From: Didymodactylos carnosus
Lineage: Eukaryota; Rotifera; Eurotatoria; Philodinida; Philodinidae
Length of the DNA: 29,646 nucleotides
NCBI GenBank assembly: GCA_905250885.1
Contig: CAJNOQ010001650.1
Location: forward strand, 1 to 29,646
Direction of reading: 5' to 3'
Shown: positions 9,512 through 18,992 of the stretch, in pieces
How the letters are laid out: every line of letters starts with the position of its first letter
How positions within the stretch are numbered: position 1 is the stretch's first letter
Position numbers and translations under genes: made by a program
The notes under the pieces: model-generated
Told to the model about the DNA's origin: nothing
Databases searched by the model: none
The model's input: the letters and a program-made list of their open reading frames with translations, nothing else

Positions 9512-9981
9512 TCATCGCCGACGTTGTTCTTCTAATGTTGGATCGAAAGTTAAAAAGTTTGAGGATAGATCACGGCGTTTACGACCAACAAGATAAGAAG
9601 CCCGTTTGCTTGTGTCTCTTCCGACTAGATAAGTTCCACGTTTTCCTACAAGATATGAAGCACGTTTTGCTGCAGAATGATCATCATCATCGAATAAGTC
9701 TGTTGGATAAAGATTCTCATGGTCTAAATATGATAGAAAAATATTGTTAGTACAATAGCTTCTTCCTGTTTAATTAAAAGAAATGATTGAGTTAAGTGAT
9801 ACTCACCATTGTCGTATAAGTCTTCATCTGAATATGATCGTTTTCCAACCCAATAACCATTTAAATGTTTTCGTTTTTGTAATAAATCTTTGAATGCTTC
9901 TCGATCTTTATTTGCGGTCGCCATTCTACTACTTAAAAAAATTGTTAACATCAGTAAAATACACGTAAAAACAGCTTGCAT
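9512..9981 (-). CDS. neuropeptide precursor yielding Y(L/W)V-amide peptides, two exons
   Basis: Secreted prepropeptide of 128 aa. Exon 1 is 9981-9807, the intron 9806-9724 (83 bp, GTGAGT...TTTAG), and exon 2 9723-9512. Residues 1-23 form a signal peptide (MQAVFTCILLMLTIFL, cleavage probably after ATA). A first spacer ends in KR, followed by KHLNGYWVGKR. An acidic spacer (SYSDEDLYDN, DLFDDDDHSAAKR) crosses the intron. Exon 2 holds ASYLVGKR, GTYLVGR-DTSKR and ASYLVGRKRR, then an acidic-basic tail ending RRR. The Gly before each basic site predicts C-terminal amidation after prohormone-convertase cleavage, giving KHLNGYWV-amide, two ASYLV-amides and GTYLV-amide. Such peptides normally act on G-protein-coupled receptors. 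I do not recognise the family; the ending recalls molluscan PxFV-amides only loosely. A 3' splice-site-like TTTAG lies 20 nt before the ATG. Confidence 0.88.
9724..9806 (-). other. intron of the neuropeptide gene
   Basis: 83 bp, donor GTGAGT and acceptor ATATTTAG, phase 1. Joining restores a GAC codon within the acidic spacer and puts all four amidation units in one frame, which is strong internal support for the splice. Confidence 0.85.
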
Positions 9982-10003
9982 TTTTCAAGTTCTTTTGGTT
10001 TCT

Positions 10004-10537
10004 AAATGGAATGAAGCTGGTAAAATTTAAAATACTAAAAATAAACATAAATAGCAATAACGAGATAAAAATCAGGTTACACATGTCTTGTAAAGACGAC
10101 TAGTTGAAGTTTAGGCACTTTTTGCTAGAAAAGTGTCAGCATACGATCAGCATACGATGATCGAAGAAGATTAGGTGACGCTAAACATGATCCATTTTGT
10201 TAGAAAATTTAACGACCTTTACTGGTTACGGTTGCTAATTATATTAGAAAATATGAATGAAAAAGATCCAACTGTAATGTTAAAGTAAAAAAAGGTTAGT
10301 GAAAACGTGAAACAATTCTAACGGTCGAGTCGAGTCGCAGACCAGTAGTTTCAACTCCTATCTACATCAATAAAAGAATAAACAAACATTTTTACCATTG
10401 TATGAGTGCTGAAAATGAGCTCAGTATTTATATATAACTGTCATTTTTTGTTTTCAATTTATACTATAATCCTGTAAAATATGGTTGCGCTCTTTGTTTT
10501 ATAATCTTAATTTGGATACAACCTTATCAAAATCAGT
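10004..10537. other. gene-free region upstream of the neuropeptide gene
   Basis: AT-rich; presumably includes the promoter of the minus-strand neuropeptide gene. No exon or repeat could be supported. Confidence 0.35.
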
Positions 10538-10687
10538 TCAATAGTCATAGTGCAACTCTACATGTTCTACAAAATGGACAGATTGTAATTCTATTTCAAA
10601 GAAAAAAATGTTGAATTGAAAAACCGGATCTTCACAGATATAAATGCAGCTTTCACTATCATATTCGAAATAAGCATCACCGATTAC
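10538..10687 (-). CDS. candidate terminal exon, unknown protein
   Basis: After a 3' splice-site-like TTATAG (10689-10688) the frame GTA ATC GGT is open for 49 codons to a TGA at 10538. The peptide (VIGDAYFEYDSESCIYICED, later FEIELQSVHFVEHVELHYDY) is hydrophilic and not of the low-complexity type typical of chance AT-rich frames. I do not recognise it. It could be the last exon of a minus-strand gene with the exons at 10870-11098. That would require splicing past the TAG at 10870 through a weak GTGGAG donor, or alternative splicing. Confidence 0.3.
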   Translation of the reverse strand, partial: VIGDAYFEYDSESCIYICEDPVFQFNIFFFEIELQSVHFVEHVELHYDY

Positions 10688-10869
10688 CTATAATTACATA
10701 ACTTTAATCAAAAAAAGCGATTAAATACTTTGATATGCTTCTCTAGTTAGCCACTTTAATAATCAATAGAACTGAAATAAGTAGGTGGAAGAAAAACAGA
10801 ATTACAAATATAGTATAAAAATCGAGACAGAAAAAATGATAGTTATATAAAAACTATATATAATAACCA

Positions 10870-11098
10870 CTACTCCACTTCAGGAGAAGTATCTAAAAAT
10901 AATTTTTCGTCTGGATTAAGCTATATTCTCTATTCTATTTCATTTGTGAGATCTAATGATCTGATGAACAAGATTACAAGTGTAAAATTTAATTTATATT
11001 ATATTTACCTCTTTTACTTCACAAAATGATTTATGACTATAGAGGTGTCGCAAAATATGTTCACATTGGAATATATAGTAAAAATTAATAAATATATT
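10870..11098 (-). CDS. candidate pair of exons, unknown protein
   Basis: Exon A 11098-11009 follows TTTGTTCAG and ends at a GTAAAT donor. It encodes 30 residues including QCEHILRHLYSHKSFCEVKE. The 88-bp intron (11008-10921) ends in AATATAG, and exon B 10920-10870 continues in phase 0 as LNPDEKLFLDTSPEVE and stop. The intron length matches the two certain introns in this window. No upstream exon or start codon was identified with confidence; an open stretch at about 11145-11260 is a possibility. Family unknown. Confidence 0.33.
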
Positions 11099-11534
11099 CT
11101 GAACAAAGATAAAGTATGACAGTTAAAAATTGCGTTTAAAATTAAGTTAAATTACAAAATTTCAATTTGAACACGTCTTTTTGATTTCCTCTAGCTTCTT
11201 TTCTTTCCGTTTCGCTTTCACAGGAAAATAGAATTTTCACTTTATTTTCTAAAATATTATTTTTATGTTATAGCTAACAGCTAAATGTCCTGCTTAGCGC
11301 TAACTGTAAGTTAATGGAAATATTGCCTCTCAGCTTCCTGCAACTTTATTTTAACGAAAAATGTGGCTCTATTAGGTACCCTTTTCTTTTCAAAAGATGA
11401 AGTTAATATGATGAATAAATTCTCTATTCGATTTTTAATGGTTTATTGCAGAGCATTCCTTCGCTACCTTGATTGCATAGTCCAACGTTCCTCACAGAAT
11501 GAGAGTGCTATATTCGAACCTCGAGAGATCAAGT

Positions 11535-12053
11535 CATCTCTCTAAAAAAAGGGTGTACCTCACTAAACTCTAAAACGGGGTTCTAGGGAAGTAAAAGATT
11601 TATGGAAATGATTGTTAAACCATTTGAGCTTAGGAGCACCGTTGAAAAACGCTTTGGATTGTTTACAGAACCAAAAAATATTTTGAAAAAATCCTTTTTT
11701 CTATCTTAAAATATCGAAACGAATTCAGGAAAAACCCTAAACTTGTATTCGTTCTGTATAGTTCCATTTTTCTAAATCCATCTCAAAATTTCAGCGTTTT
11801 CTAAAGGCCAGAAAAGGCTTAGAAGAGCTTGTAAACACGAATACAGATTTAGGATTTTTCCTGAATTCGTGTCGATATTTTAAGATAGAAAAAAGAATTT
11901 TTTCAAAATATCTTTTGGTTCTGTAAACAATCCCAGGCGTTTTTCAACGATGCTCCTAAGCTCAAAAGGGTTTAACAATCATTTTCGTAAATCTTTTAGT
12001 TCCCTAGAACCTTCTTTTAGAGTTTAGTGTGATATGCTTTTTTTAGAGAGATG
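11535..12053. mobile_element. foldback miniature element, 519 bp
   Basis: Terminal inverted repeats of about 215 bp surround a loop of about 85 bp. The left end starts catctctctaaaaaaag; the right end closes with its reverse complement. Shared internal words include actaaactctaaaa, gagcttaggagca, gttgaaaaacgc and tatcttaaaatatcga. Arms agree at roughly 85-90 percent. No clear target duplication and no coding capacity were seen. Confidence 0.8.
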
Positions 12054-12133
12054 TACTATATACTCATGTCTTAGTGTCTCAGGTCATCCGTCCAAAAGTA
12101 TACTTAGTGCATTGTGACGTACAATAAAGTTAC

Positions 12134-12310
12134 TTCGGTTAGTTAGCCTCTATGGTTAATACTTGGATAGTAAGTGTGCCTGACGACTCAAGAAAGTGAG
12201 CAACAGAACTTGATGCCAGACCAGACTTCTGCTCAGAAAGATATGGGTGACCATGCCAGAACTTCTCAACTTCAACAGTAGCAGCACGGCGGGGTATCTT
12301 TCCTTCTTGT
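12134..12310. other. GC-richer island open on both strands
   Basis: Base composition is less AT-rich than the surroundings. On the minus strand a frame reads RRAATVEVEKFWHGHPYLSE and on to a stop near 12137. On the plus strand another reads ESEQQNLMPDQTSAQKDMGD to a TAG near 12283. Neither has a clear start or a recognised family. It may be a relic of a coding exon or of a mobile-element gene. Confidence 0.25.
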
Positions 12311-12460
12311 TACAGGAATCATGTATCTTAACTTGATATAATCTAAGCTATGGATGACCGGAATTCAGACTAAGCTCTACTATCGACATCATTATTACTT
12401 TCATCAGATATTCCTAGTACTCAAATGAGTCTCTCTATCGTATTATTATTTTCACTACAG

Positions 12461-12546
12461 GATTGTTATACACATTACAACATAAAGTGGGTGCAAATAT
12501 TAAGCGTTCAAGTAAAAGAAAAGATCTACTACGTGCTGTCATTTGA
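12461..12546 (+). CDS. candidate terminal exon, unknown protein
   Basis: A strong 3' splice site (tattttcactacag ending at 12460) opens a frame encoding LLYTLQHKVGANIKRSSKRK and DLLRAVI before a TGA at 12544-12546. An AATAAA at 12615 lies 68 nt after the stop. The basic tail could be a nuclear-localisation-like stretch. No upstream exon could be placed; the 519-bp foldback element lies 0.4 kb upstream and may have interrupted the gene. Confidence 0.33.
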
Positions 12547-12614
12547 AAAGGTTTCGATCGTTTGAGTTGTCCATTTTATTAGTGTCTGCTGTATACTTTT
12601 AAAATAGCACTTTA

Positions 12615-12620
12615 AATAAA
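12615..12620 (+). terminator. AATAAA polyadenylation signal
   Basis: Hexamer 68 nt downstream of the candidate terminal exon ending at 12546. Confidence 0.3.
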
Positions 12621-12654
12621 TATACTAGATGACTTTCAAGTGCATTTATCGATC

Positions 12655-12831
12655 ATGGAAACACCGGGTCAGGTGAAGTTGTTTGGAGATTACGTTGAAA
12701 GACTAAAGTTTTCTTACCTGAAAGGTATCATTTTATAGAGAGCAATGTGCTCTTTCTGAATAACTTCTTAGCATTTTCACCTTACAGAGTTTTTTTTTAA
12801 TGAGTTATTAACGTACTTCGCAGTCATCTAG
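12655..12831 (+). CDS. candidate small two-exon gene or gene fragment, unknown
   Basis: An ATG at 12655 opens METPGQVKLFGDYVERLKFS-YLK. A donor GTATCA at 12725 and an acceptor CACCTTACAG ending at 12787 give a 63-bp intron, the same length as the MRPS24 intron. The second exon then continues as EFFFNELLTYFAVI and stop at 12831, 37 aa in all. The first exon has coding character; the second is short and T-rich and could be chance. The ATG may be internal to a longer gene, since the frame is open a little upstream after a possible acceptor at 12626-12628. Confidence 0.28.
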
Positions 12832-13342
12832 CTCATTTATTTAAAACGCTATTTTAAAAATTTTAAATGTTAATAAGTTTAGTTTTAATCGAAAATTTAA
12901 AAACTCAACAATTATTTAAATATTTTTTAACTTGTAAAGTATCCATTAATCGTCTAGTTTTTCTGACGTCAAAGTTTCACATGTTGAAAAATTAGTTTGA
13001 GTGAATAGAACGCAGAAATTCGAAAAATGATTTTTGACTTAAAAAAACCATTACCGATTTCAATCAATTTTTCTTCGAATTATTGAAATTTCTAGCTAAA
13101 ATTTTTTCTATATATACAACAGACAACAATTTACACTAACGAAAAGCGCAACTCAAATGAGCAAAACGTTTTCAAATAGCACCGCGTAGAAGACCATTTT
13201 TGTTAGTAAATGGTCTCTATCTTCGTAGTCACTTTTATGAGTCATGCTTATTCTTGATCTCTAGTGTTTGTCGTATAAAATTGCCCGCGGACAAACAATC
13301 AATCAAGCAGATAGTTCTTTTTTATTATACCAGACACAGTAC

Positions 13343-13428
13343 TTAAGGCAATAATAACTTCTTTCTGACATTGAACGATAGCGTTTGCATCATCTCAGTT
13401 CCACTTGCAATCTTGAGGCACACATCAA
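13343..13428 (-). CDS. candidate terminal exon, unknown protein
   Basis: After a TTTTATAG acceptor the frame reads DVCLKIASGTEMMQTLSFNV-RKKLLLP and stops at 13343. An AATAAA on the same strand (13326-13321) begins 17 nt downstream. A good GTAAGT donor lies about 0.1 kb upstream on this strand, but joining it does not keep this frame open. The evidence is a splice site, codon character and a poly(A) signal only. Confidence 0.25.
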
Positions 13429-14082
13429 CTATAAAATATCTTACTATATTAGCACAACATTTAACCACGTTATGGATAGGTCAATATTTTAGTGTAAGTT
13501 AGAAATCAGGGTTGTTTAAATACTAAATTGAACTTACATCGCCTTCATTGAAAAAAAAAAAATTAAAAAAATTAAAATTAAAATATCTAATAATAGACAT
13601 TGTACGTAGTAGATGATGCTGATTTTCTTTAACTATTATCTATGTTACTTTATAATTCTATCTTAAAAAAAAAAAGGATAAACTAGTCCTTGATTAAGAA
13701 TGAACGATCAATTGTTGCGCGCTCAATCATTTCTTCATCGTCCCCCACATCTCATTATTTTCTTTTTTTCTAACGTATGGTTTATGTCTTTTTACTTTCT
13801 ATATGTCAGAAGTACTACATAAAATGAATTGAAATTTAATAGATAATGGTTTATATAATTTTTATTCTTGTCTCTGTTTAACATTGATTGAACGTTTATT
13901 TATTGACAGAACAACAAATTTAGTGATAGTAGTATATTTTATTCTCATTTGTGGTTTATTTCATTCACATTCTAAAATAATAATTTTCAATCAATTGAAC
14001 ATATCTCGGACTTGAAATGTTAATTAAGCATTATTCATTCATAATAATAAGAGAAAAAAACAACTACTAGCATTATATATTG

Positions 14083-14097
14083 TATATATATATATAT
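14083..14097. repeat. TA microsatellite
   Basis: Uninterrupted run of alternating TA. Confidence 0.6.
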
Positions 14098-15192
14098 GGA
14101 AGGGAATACAATTAATCTAATAAGACCTCGAAATCACTTACTTGAACACATTAATATATTTTTCGATGCTATGATTACTCTTTCGTTTACATATCTGATA
14201 TAAACAGAAAGTAGTTTAGAACAAGTTGTCCTACATTTAGAAATAAAATTAAAAACTGAATAGTCGTATATAAAATTCACAAATAAATTCAAACGCCCGA
14301 AGATCATTTTCACTCTTCAAATGATCAAAAATCTTAGAGAAGAAAATTCTTGTTTTAATGAATTTCAGTTTATTGATACTATGTACTATGATAAAAAAAT
14401 TCAGATTTTCAGTCCGTTACATTCATTATCTATAAGCTCTTTTTATGATTGATTCTTCAACCAAATAGAATGAATTTTCTCTTTTTTTTTTTGCATAATT
14501 TTAAATATCAAAAAGCTAACTAGATTAATTCAAAATCGAATTTTTACGTTATCACCGAATGATCATTATAGTACAATTTTTTTCTTTTCTCTTTTCAGTT
14601 GTGTTTAAATTGAAAAAAATGAGTGTTAGCTCTCATTAGTTGAAATAAAGGATTAGTTGAAAACTAGATTTTTATAGCGAAAACGGTATTAGTTTTTAAG
14701 TTAACACATGGTTTGAACAGAAAATATTGAAAAATATTTTTATTTTTATTTTTTATTTTAAGAATTTATCAAAAAGGAAACATTTAGTGTGGAAGAAATA
14801 ATTAGTAATGCCGATCACAATGCGTATGTTGTTCGATCGACACAATCTTTTTTCTCTTTTTTTTTCTTATGTAAAAATACATTTAAAACAAACTTCCTGA
14901 TCTTACGTGCGGAGAAACATTAAACATTAGCTGTATAATAATAGAAGATTTGTTTTGTATTTTAAAAACTTACTTTAATTAAATTTCTTTCGACAATAAA
15001 ATCTTACGGGGCAAATATTCAATTTAATTTTCTATCTTTTAGTCAAGTATAGAAAACATACCGAATAAAAATTAGATGTTTTGCCGTTAGTGTCGTTTTT
15101 TTATTCTTTACTCTATAAAACGTTTTTTTGTGTTTTTTTTCTTTTTTTGATGAGACATTTTGAATAAATAACTATTGGCTCATAATGCAATT

Positions 15193-15252
15193 AGAAGAAG
15201 ATGAAGAAGAAGAAGGCGAAGATGAGGAAAAGGAAAGAGAAAAGTACGAAAA
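15193..15252 (+). repeat. GAA-rich purine tract
   Basis: Almost pure A/G on the + strand. It is open from an ATG at 15185 as a 32-residue Glu/Asp/Lys-rich peptide ending at a TAG near 15281. It could be an acidic exon, but a simple-sequence tract is the more economical reading. Confidence 0.4.
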
Positions 15253-16338
15253 AATAAGAAAAATTCCAATTTTAATTTAGCTGGACACAATTGGTACTGA
15301 TCTGGCCGATTTGGCTAAAAAATTGAATCGATGGATAAACTTGATTTTCATTCAAATCAGTGACCATTTACGTAACTAATTCAATTTAGATAATATATTT
15401 TCAACATTTTTCAACTTTGAGTTGAATAAACGATTCACTCAATAAATTTTATAATATCATCACTATTTTATATGTTAATAGTTGATTCTCGACATTTTAT
15501 TTCTTAGAATCAAACAAAATTTGTAACTTAAGATCTTAATTATAAACACTTAAACAAGCCTTAAAAGATAAGACTGATATGTTGGAACTGATTTTTCATA
15601 AAGAAAAGATTTACTATAATATTTTATGAATAAGAACGGTTGTTACTGTACAAAAATTGTTCAATTATCTTAATCAATAGTTTAAGAACTAAGGGAGTAA
15701 GAAAGAAAAATATTTACCTTTGTTTGATTAGATAATTAATAAGATTTTTATAAAATTGTGAGCAACAATTTTATTATACGCCTCTCTATTCTGTTCTATC
15801 CATTTAACATGCAACAATTTTTTTTTTCTTCTTCTGTTTAATATTTTATTTATTGTCGTAGATATTAATAATTATTATATTGATTAATTAGTTAAAAATT
15901 AACGTTGTGTAAACTGTTACTTATCAAAAAATAACAGACGACATTTTTAAATTCTTAAATAAAAGTATTTATTGATATTAGACAGATGGTAAAGAAACTA
16001 CTTTTGTTTGATTTTAAGGACATAACAGTCGACTGTAAAATGTTAGCAGTAGGCGAAGAATAAATAGATAATGTCTTATCACTCCTAGAACATATAGATC
16101 TTGTCATGATAAAACTTTTTATATTCGGGAAAAATCTTGCTGAGTTCTTTATGCCGATGCATTATCTCTTATTTAGAGAAATTCAGTGCATCGTATGGTG
16201 CGATAGAGACTATATCAAACTTTTGAGGTAAATAGATCTATAAAAAATAATAAAGAATTTTTTTTTTTCTTTTAGAAGTTATGCTAGGAACGTCAAGAAC
16301 AATATATTTTATGAGCGGCTAGAGGTCGAGATTCTTTT

Positions 16339-16613
16339 GAACTAAATAAATTTTGTTTTACAAATACTTCTTTCGTTACAGAAAAGCTCGAGTCTTGGAA
16401 ACTTGAACTGGTTTTTACTACGTTCGCAGTCCGAGATCGAATCGCCGAATTATTTTGGTAATGTCTAACGTATATATTCTGAACTGTGTTGAGAGAAAAG
16501 TTACAAAAAGGCAGTCTCGAGAACTGTGCGTGTGGTAAGGGCCAATTCAAGTTTTCAGGGTTTGAGCTTTTCTGTAACGAAAAAGTGATTGTAAAACAAA
16601 ATTTATTCAGTTC
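16339..16613. mobile_element. foldback miniature element, about 275 bp
   Basis: The left arm (16339 to about 16440) begins gaactaaataaattttgttt; the right arm (about 16508-16613) ends with the reverse complement, sharing cgttacagaaaagctc and gaaacttgaa-type words. No coding capacity; the minus-strand open frame here is a by-product. Confidence 0.7.
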
Positions 16614-18141
16614 CACAACAAGTCAAGTTTAAAGTAGCAAAATCTTTTAAACTTATCTGGACAACTAAATCTATAGACTAGGATAATTGGATAATTCTCC
16701 AATTTTTTTCTGTAGTTGGACAAAATCGTCTGAACGAAACGGTACATTTTTGTTTGAGTTTTCAAAGAAAAAACTTTTGTCATTGGGTACATTCCATCAT
16801 TGCGGAGAAACATACCTTTCTAAGTGATACTAACGCCCGGAGAAGCCTTCTCTCGATAATGGGAAACTTTTTTAAAAAAATAATAAAATTTGATCAGTAT
16901 TTATAGAAAAATCGTTCAACAATTGCTCGTTTTCCCTTGAATCAATTAATTTCAGTAACAAGAATTGTTTTTCCAAAGAGTTAGGCGCAGTAGCGAGTTT
17001 TTGTGCAATTCAAAACGAGAGTTATACTTTATCAGATAAAGGACAAGTAGCGGTAATCTCATTTTTCCGTTCACAAAAGTTTCAAATAAAAACCACATGG
17101 GGCTAGAATCAGAATCGAATTCCGCACAAAACTATCTGCTCAAAACATTGAAAACATCACTCTCAGTTTTCTCGAAAAATTTTCGCTTCTGGTCGCCTCC
17201 CACAGTGTGCATTCAGGCGGACATTTAGTCCCAAATCAAAAATGCGTGTTTTCAAGATTTGAATGTGGATCAATATAATTCAATAGATGGGGCTATCGGA
17301 TGATGCTAAAAGTTTTATTCCAACTGCTAAGGCTCTTCGGAAAACTCTTGGCTCAAACCGGGTCTAAAAGCACAGACATGACCGGAAAATATTTTTTTAA
17401 ATCAAATCTATCAAACTTACATACTTAAACGACAGATATTCTGAATACTTTTAGCTATACAGTTTGAACTTAAACTGTTCAAAAAAGAAAATTAATTTTC
17501 CAAGTTAAAAATGTTTCCGTACGGCTATCTTCACTATAGTGAGCGCAAAATATTTGTCTAGATTTTTCAGCTAAAATCGAATTTCTCGACCTGTAAACAC
17601 TTTTAACCAAGAAATCTAGGTTATATTTTGAATTAGCGTGAAAAACTGCGTCGAATGATATATGACACAAACATTTTAAGACAAAAAACGTGTTATAAAA
17701 AATTGGGGCAAGAGTACCAGGGATATTTCGTCAAAAAAAAATTGTTTTTTTCTTTGACGTGACTTTCTAAGAGATAGTTAGTTATATTCAAGCGAAAAAA
17801 AATGTTTTTGACCAAAAAAGTGTCATGTCCCTCTGGCGGGAAAAATGCACGCTGTGCCTCCGTAGAGACATTTTAAAAAGCTTTTTTCCTCAAAATCTTT
17901 TGGAGTATTTATCATTCAATTCAGTTTCTTCGCATGCTGATCACAATATCAAATTAAAAATAGAAACAAACATCTTCTTGACAGAGAAAAGTGACTTCTA
18001 AGTATAGGTGACATTGACATCCGAATTAAGTTTTGACTATCAGAGCGAGTTTGAAATCAGGAAACACATATATTTTCTTATGTAAAAATGTTTTCTCTAT
18101 CTAACACATATACCCCTAGAATTGTTTCTTATATACGGATC

Positions 18142-18992
18142 TAATAAGACTTTTATAAGAAGATGACAAGAAGCAGGTAAATGTCTTACAAAAATTTTAT
18201 AAGTTTGTTACTAATTTCTTATATAAGAAATTCGTAAGAAATCGATAAGATTCTTATCAGAATTAACAAATTTTTTTTACAAAAGTTTAAACGTACTTGC
18301 ATACAGGCTATCGATAATGCTCTACACGGTGACAGTTGCCCGAGCTCTGTATCTTGTTTCATTTTAAAATAGCACACAAAACACAGTCACACGGTGTAGG
18401 TGGACAAATAATTTTTTGAACCACGTACATGCAGTTTTTCATGCGCTTTCCGAATATGGTCTCAAAAGTTAAAAAGGCTTGTGGAACCCGATCATAGTTC
18501 CAAAATTGGTTTGGATGGATAGAGTACTCCCAATTACCTATATTTCGATCATTTTGTCTTAAATGGAAAAATTTTTGTTGGGAAAATTTGTAGAAAAAGA
18601 ATTTTTCCTGTATTTTCCAATTTTGACCTTGTTTCACAACCTTTTTTAACTTCTTAGACCATATTCGGAAAGTGCCTGACAAACTGCATCGAACCATGTA
18701 TATAACTCATTGGATGGAGACTCCATTGTAAGGCAAAATATCCTTCAAGTAGGGAAAAACTTGTTCTTCCTAGTAAAATCAAATTTGTTAATTCTGATAA
18801 GAATCTTATCGGTTTCTTACAAATTTCTTATATAAGAAGTTGCACGAAAGTGATAAGAAATCACTGATTCTGGTAACGAATTTATAAAAATCTTATAAGA
18901 TATTCATAAATCATAAGAATTTAAAGATAAACCTACCTATAACTTTAAAGATAAGGCATTTAAAGATAAACCATAAAGAAAAGTCTTATTGA
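18142..18992. mobile_element. inner terminal-inverted-repeat element
   Basis: The best-matching arms are 18180-18282 and 18776-18905 and share ttgttaattctgataagaat and atttcttatataagaa in inverted orientation. The outer word aataagactttt occurs inverted at both ends (near 18142 and 18984). The right end carries three copies of TTTAAAGATAA (about 18919-18975). The element lies inside the 2.5-kb one and itself contains a further hairpin. Confidence 0.6.
18429..18688. repeat. innermost long hairpin, arms about 80 bp
   Basis: The left arm (18429-18515) and right arm (18612-18688) share atgcagttt, ctttccgaatatggtct and agttaaaaa in inverted orientation. A 112-codon minus-strand frame spans it but is explained by the palindromic DNA and lack of stops. 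Confidence 0.6.

Larger units (their letters stand above)
12832..16338. other. long AT-rich region without a confident gene
   Basis: About 3.5 kb of very AT-rich sequence with poly(A)/poly(T) runs (for example near 13550, 13660, 14480), a TA microsatellite (14083-14097) and a purine tract (15193-15252). The weak candidate exon at 13343-13428 is listed separately. A possible exon-like frame at about 14763-14925 on + (EEIISNADHNAYVVRSTQ) lacks a donor or a coherent continuation. Few foldback elements are seen, in contrast to the next 4 kb, so it could be regulatory or long untranslated sequence. Confidence 0.35.

Noticed and set aside
14763-14925. Exon-like plus-strand frame (EEIISNADHNAYVVRSTQ)
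   Set aside because: It has an acceptor-like AAG but no credible donor, and the frame dissolves into a T-run; not strong enough to annotate as a gene.
16293-16813. Two minus-strand frames of 107 and 68 codons
   Set aside because: They overlap the foldback element at 16339-16613 and its flank; no domain or conserved motif.
18359-18697. 112-codon minus-strand frame
   Set aside because: It spans the innermost hairpin of the nested elements; composition and the lack of any domain or splice context point to chance.
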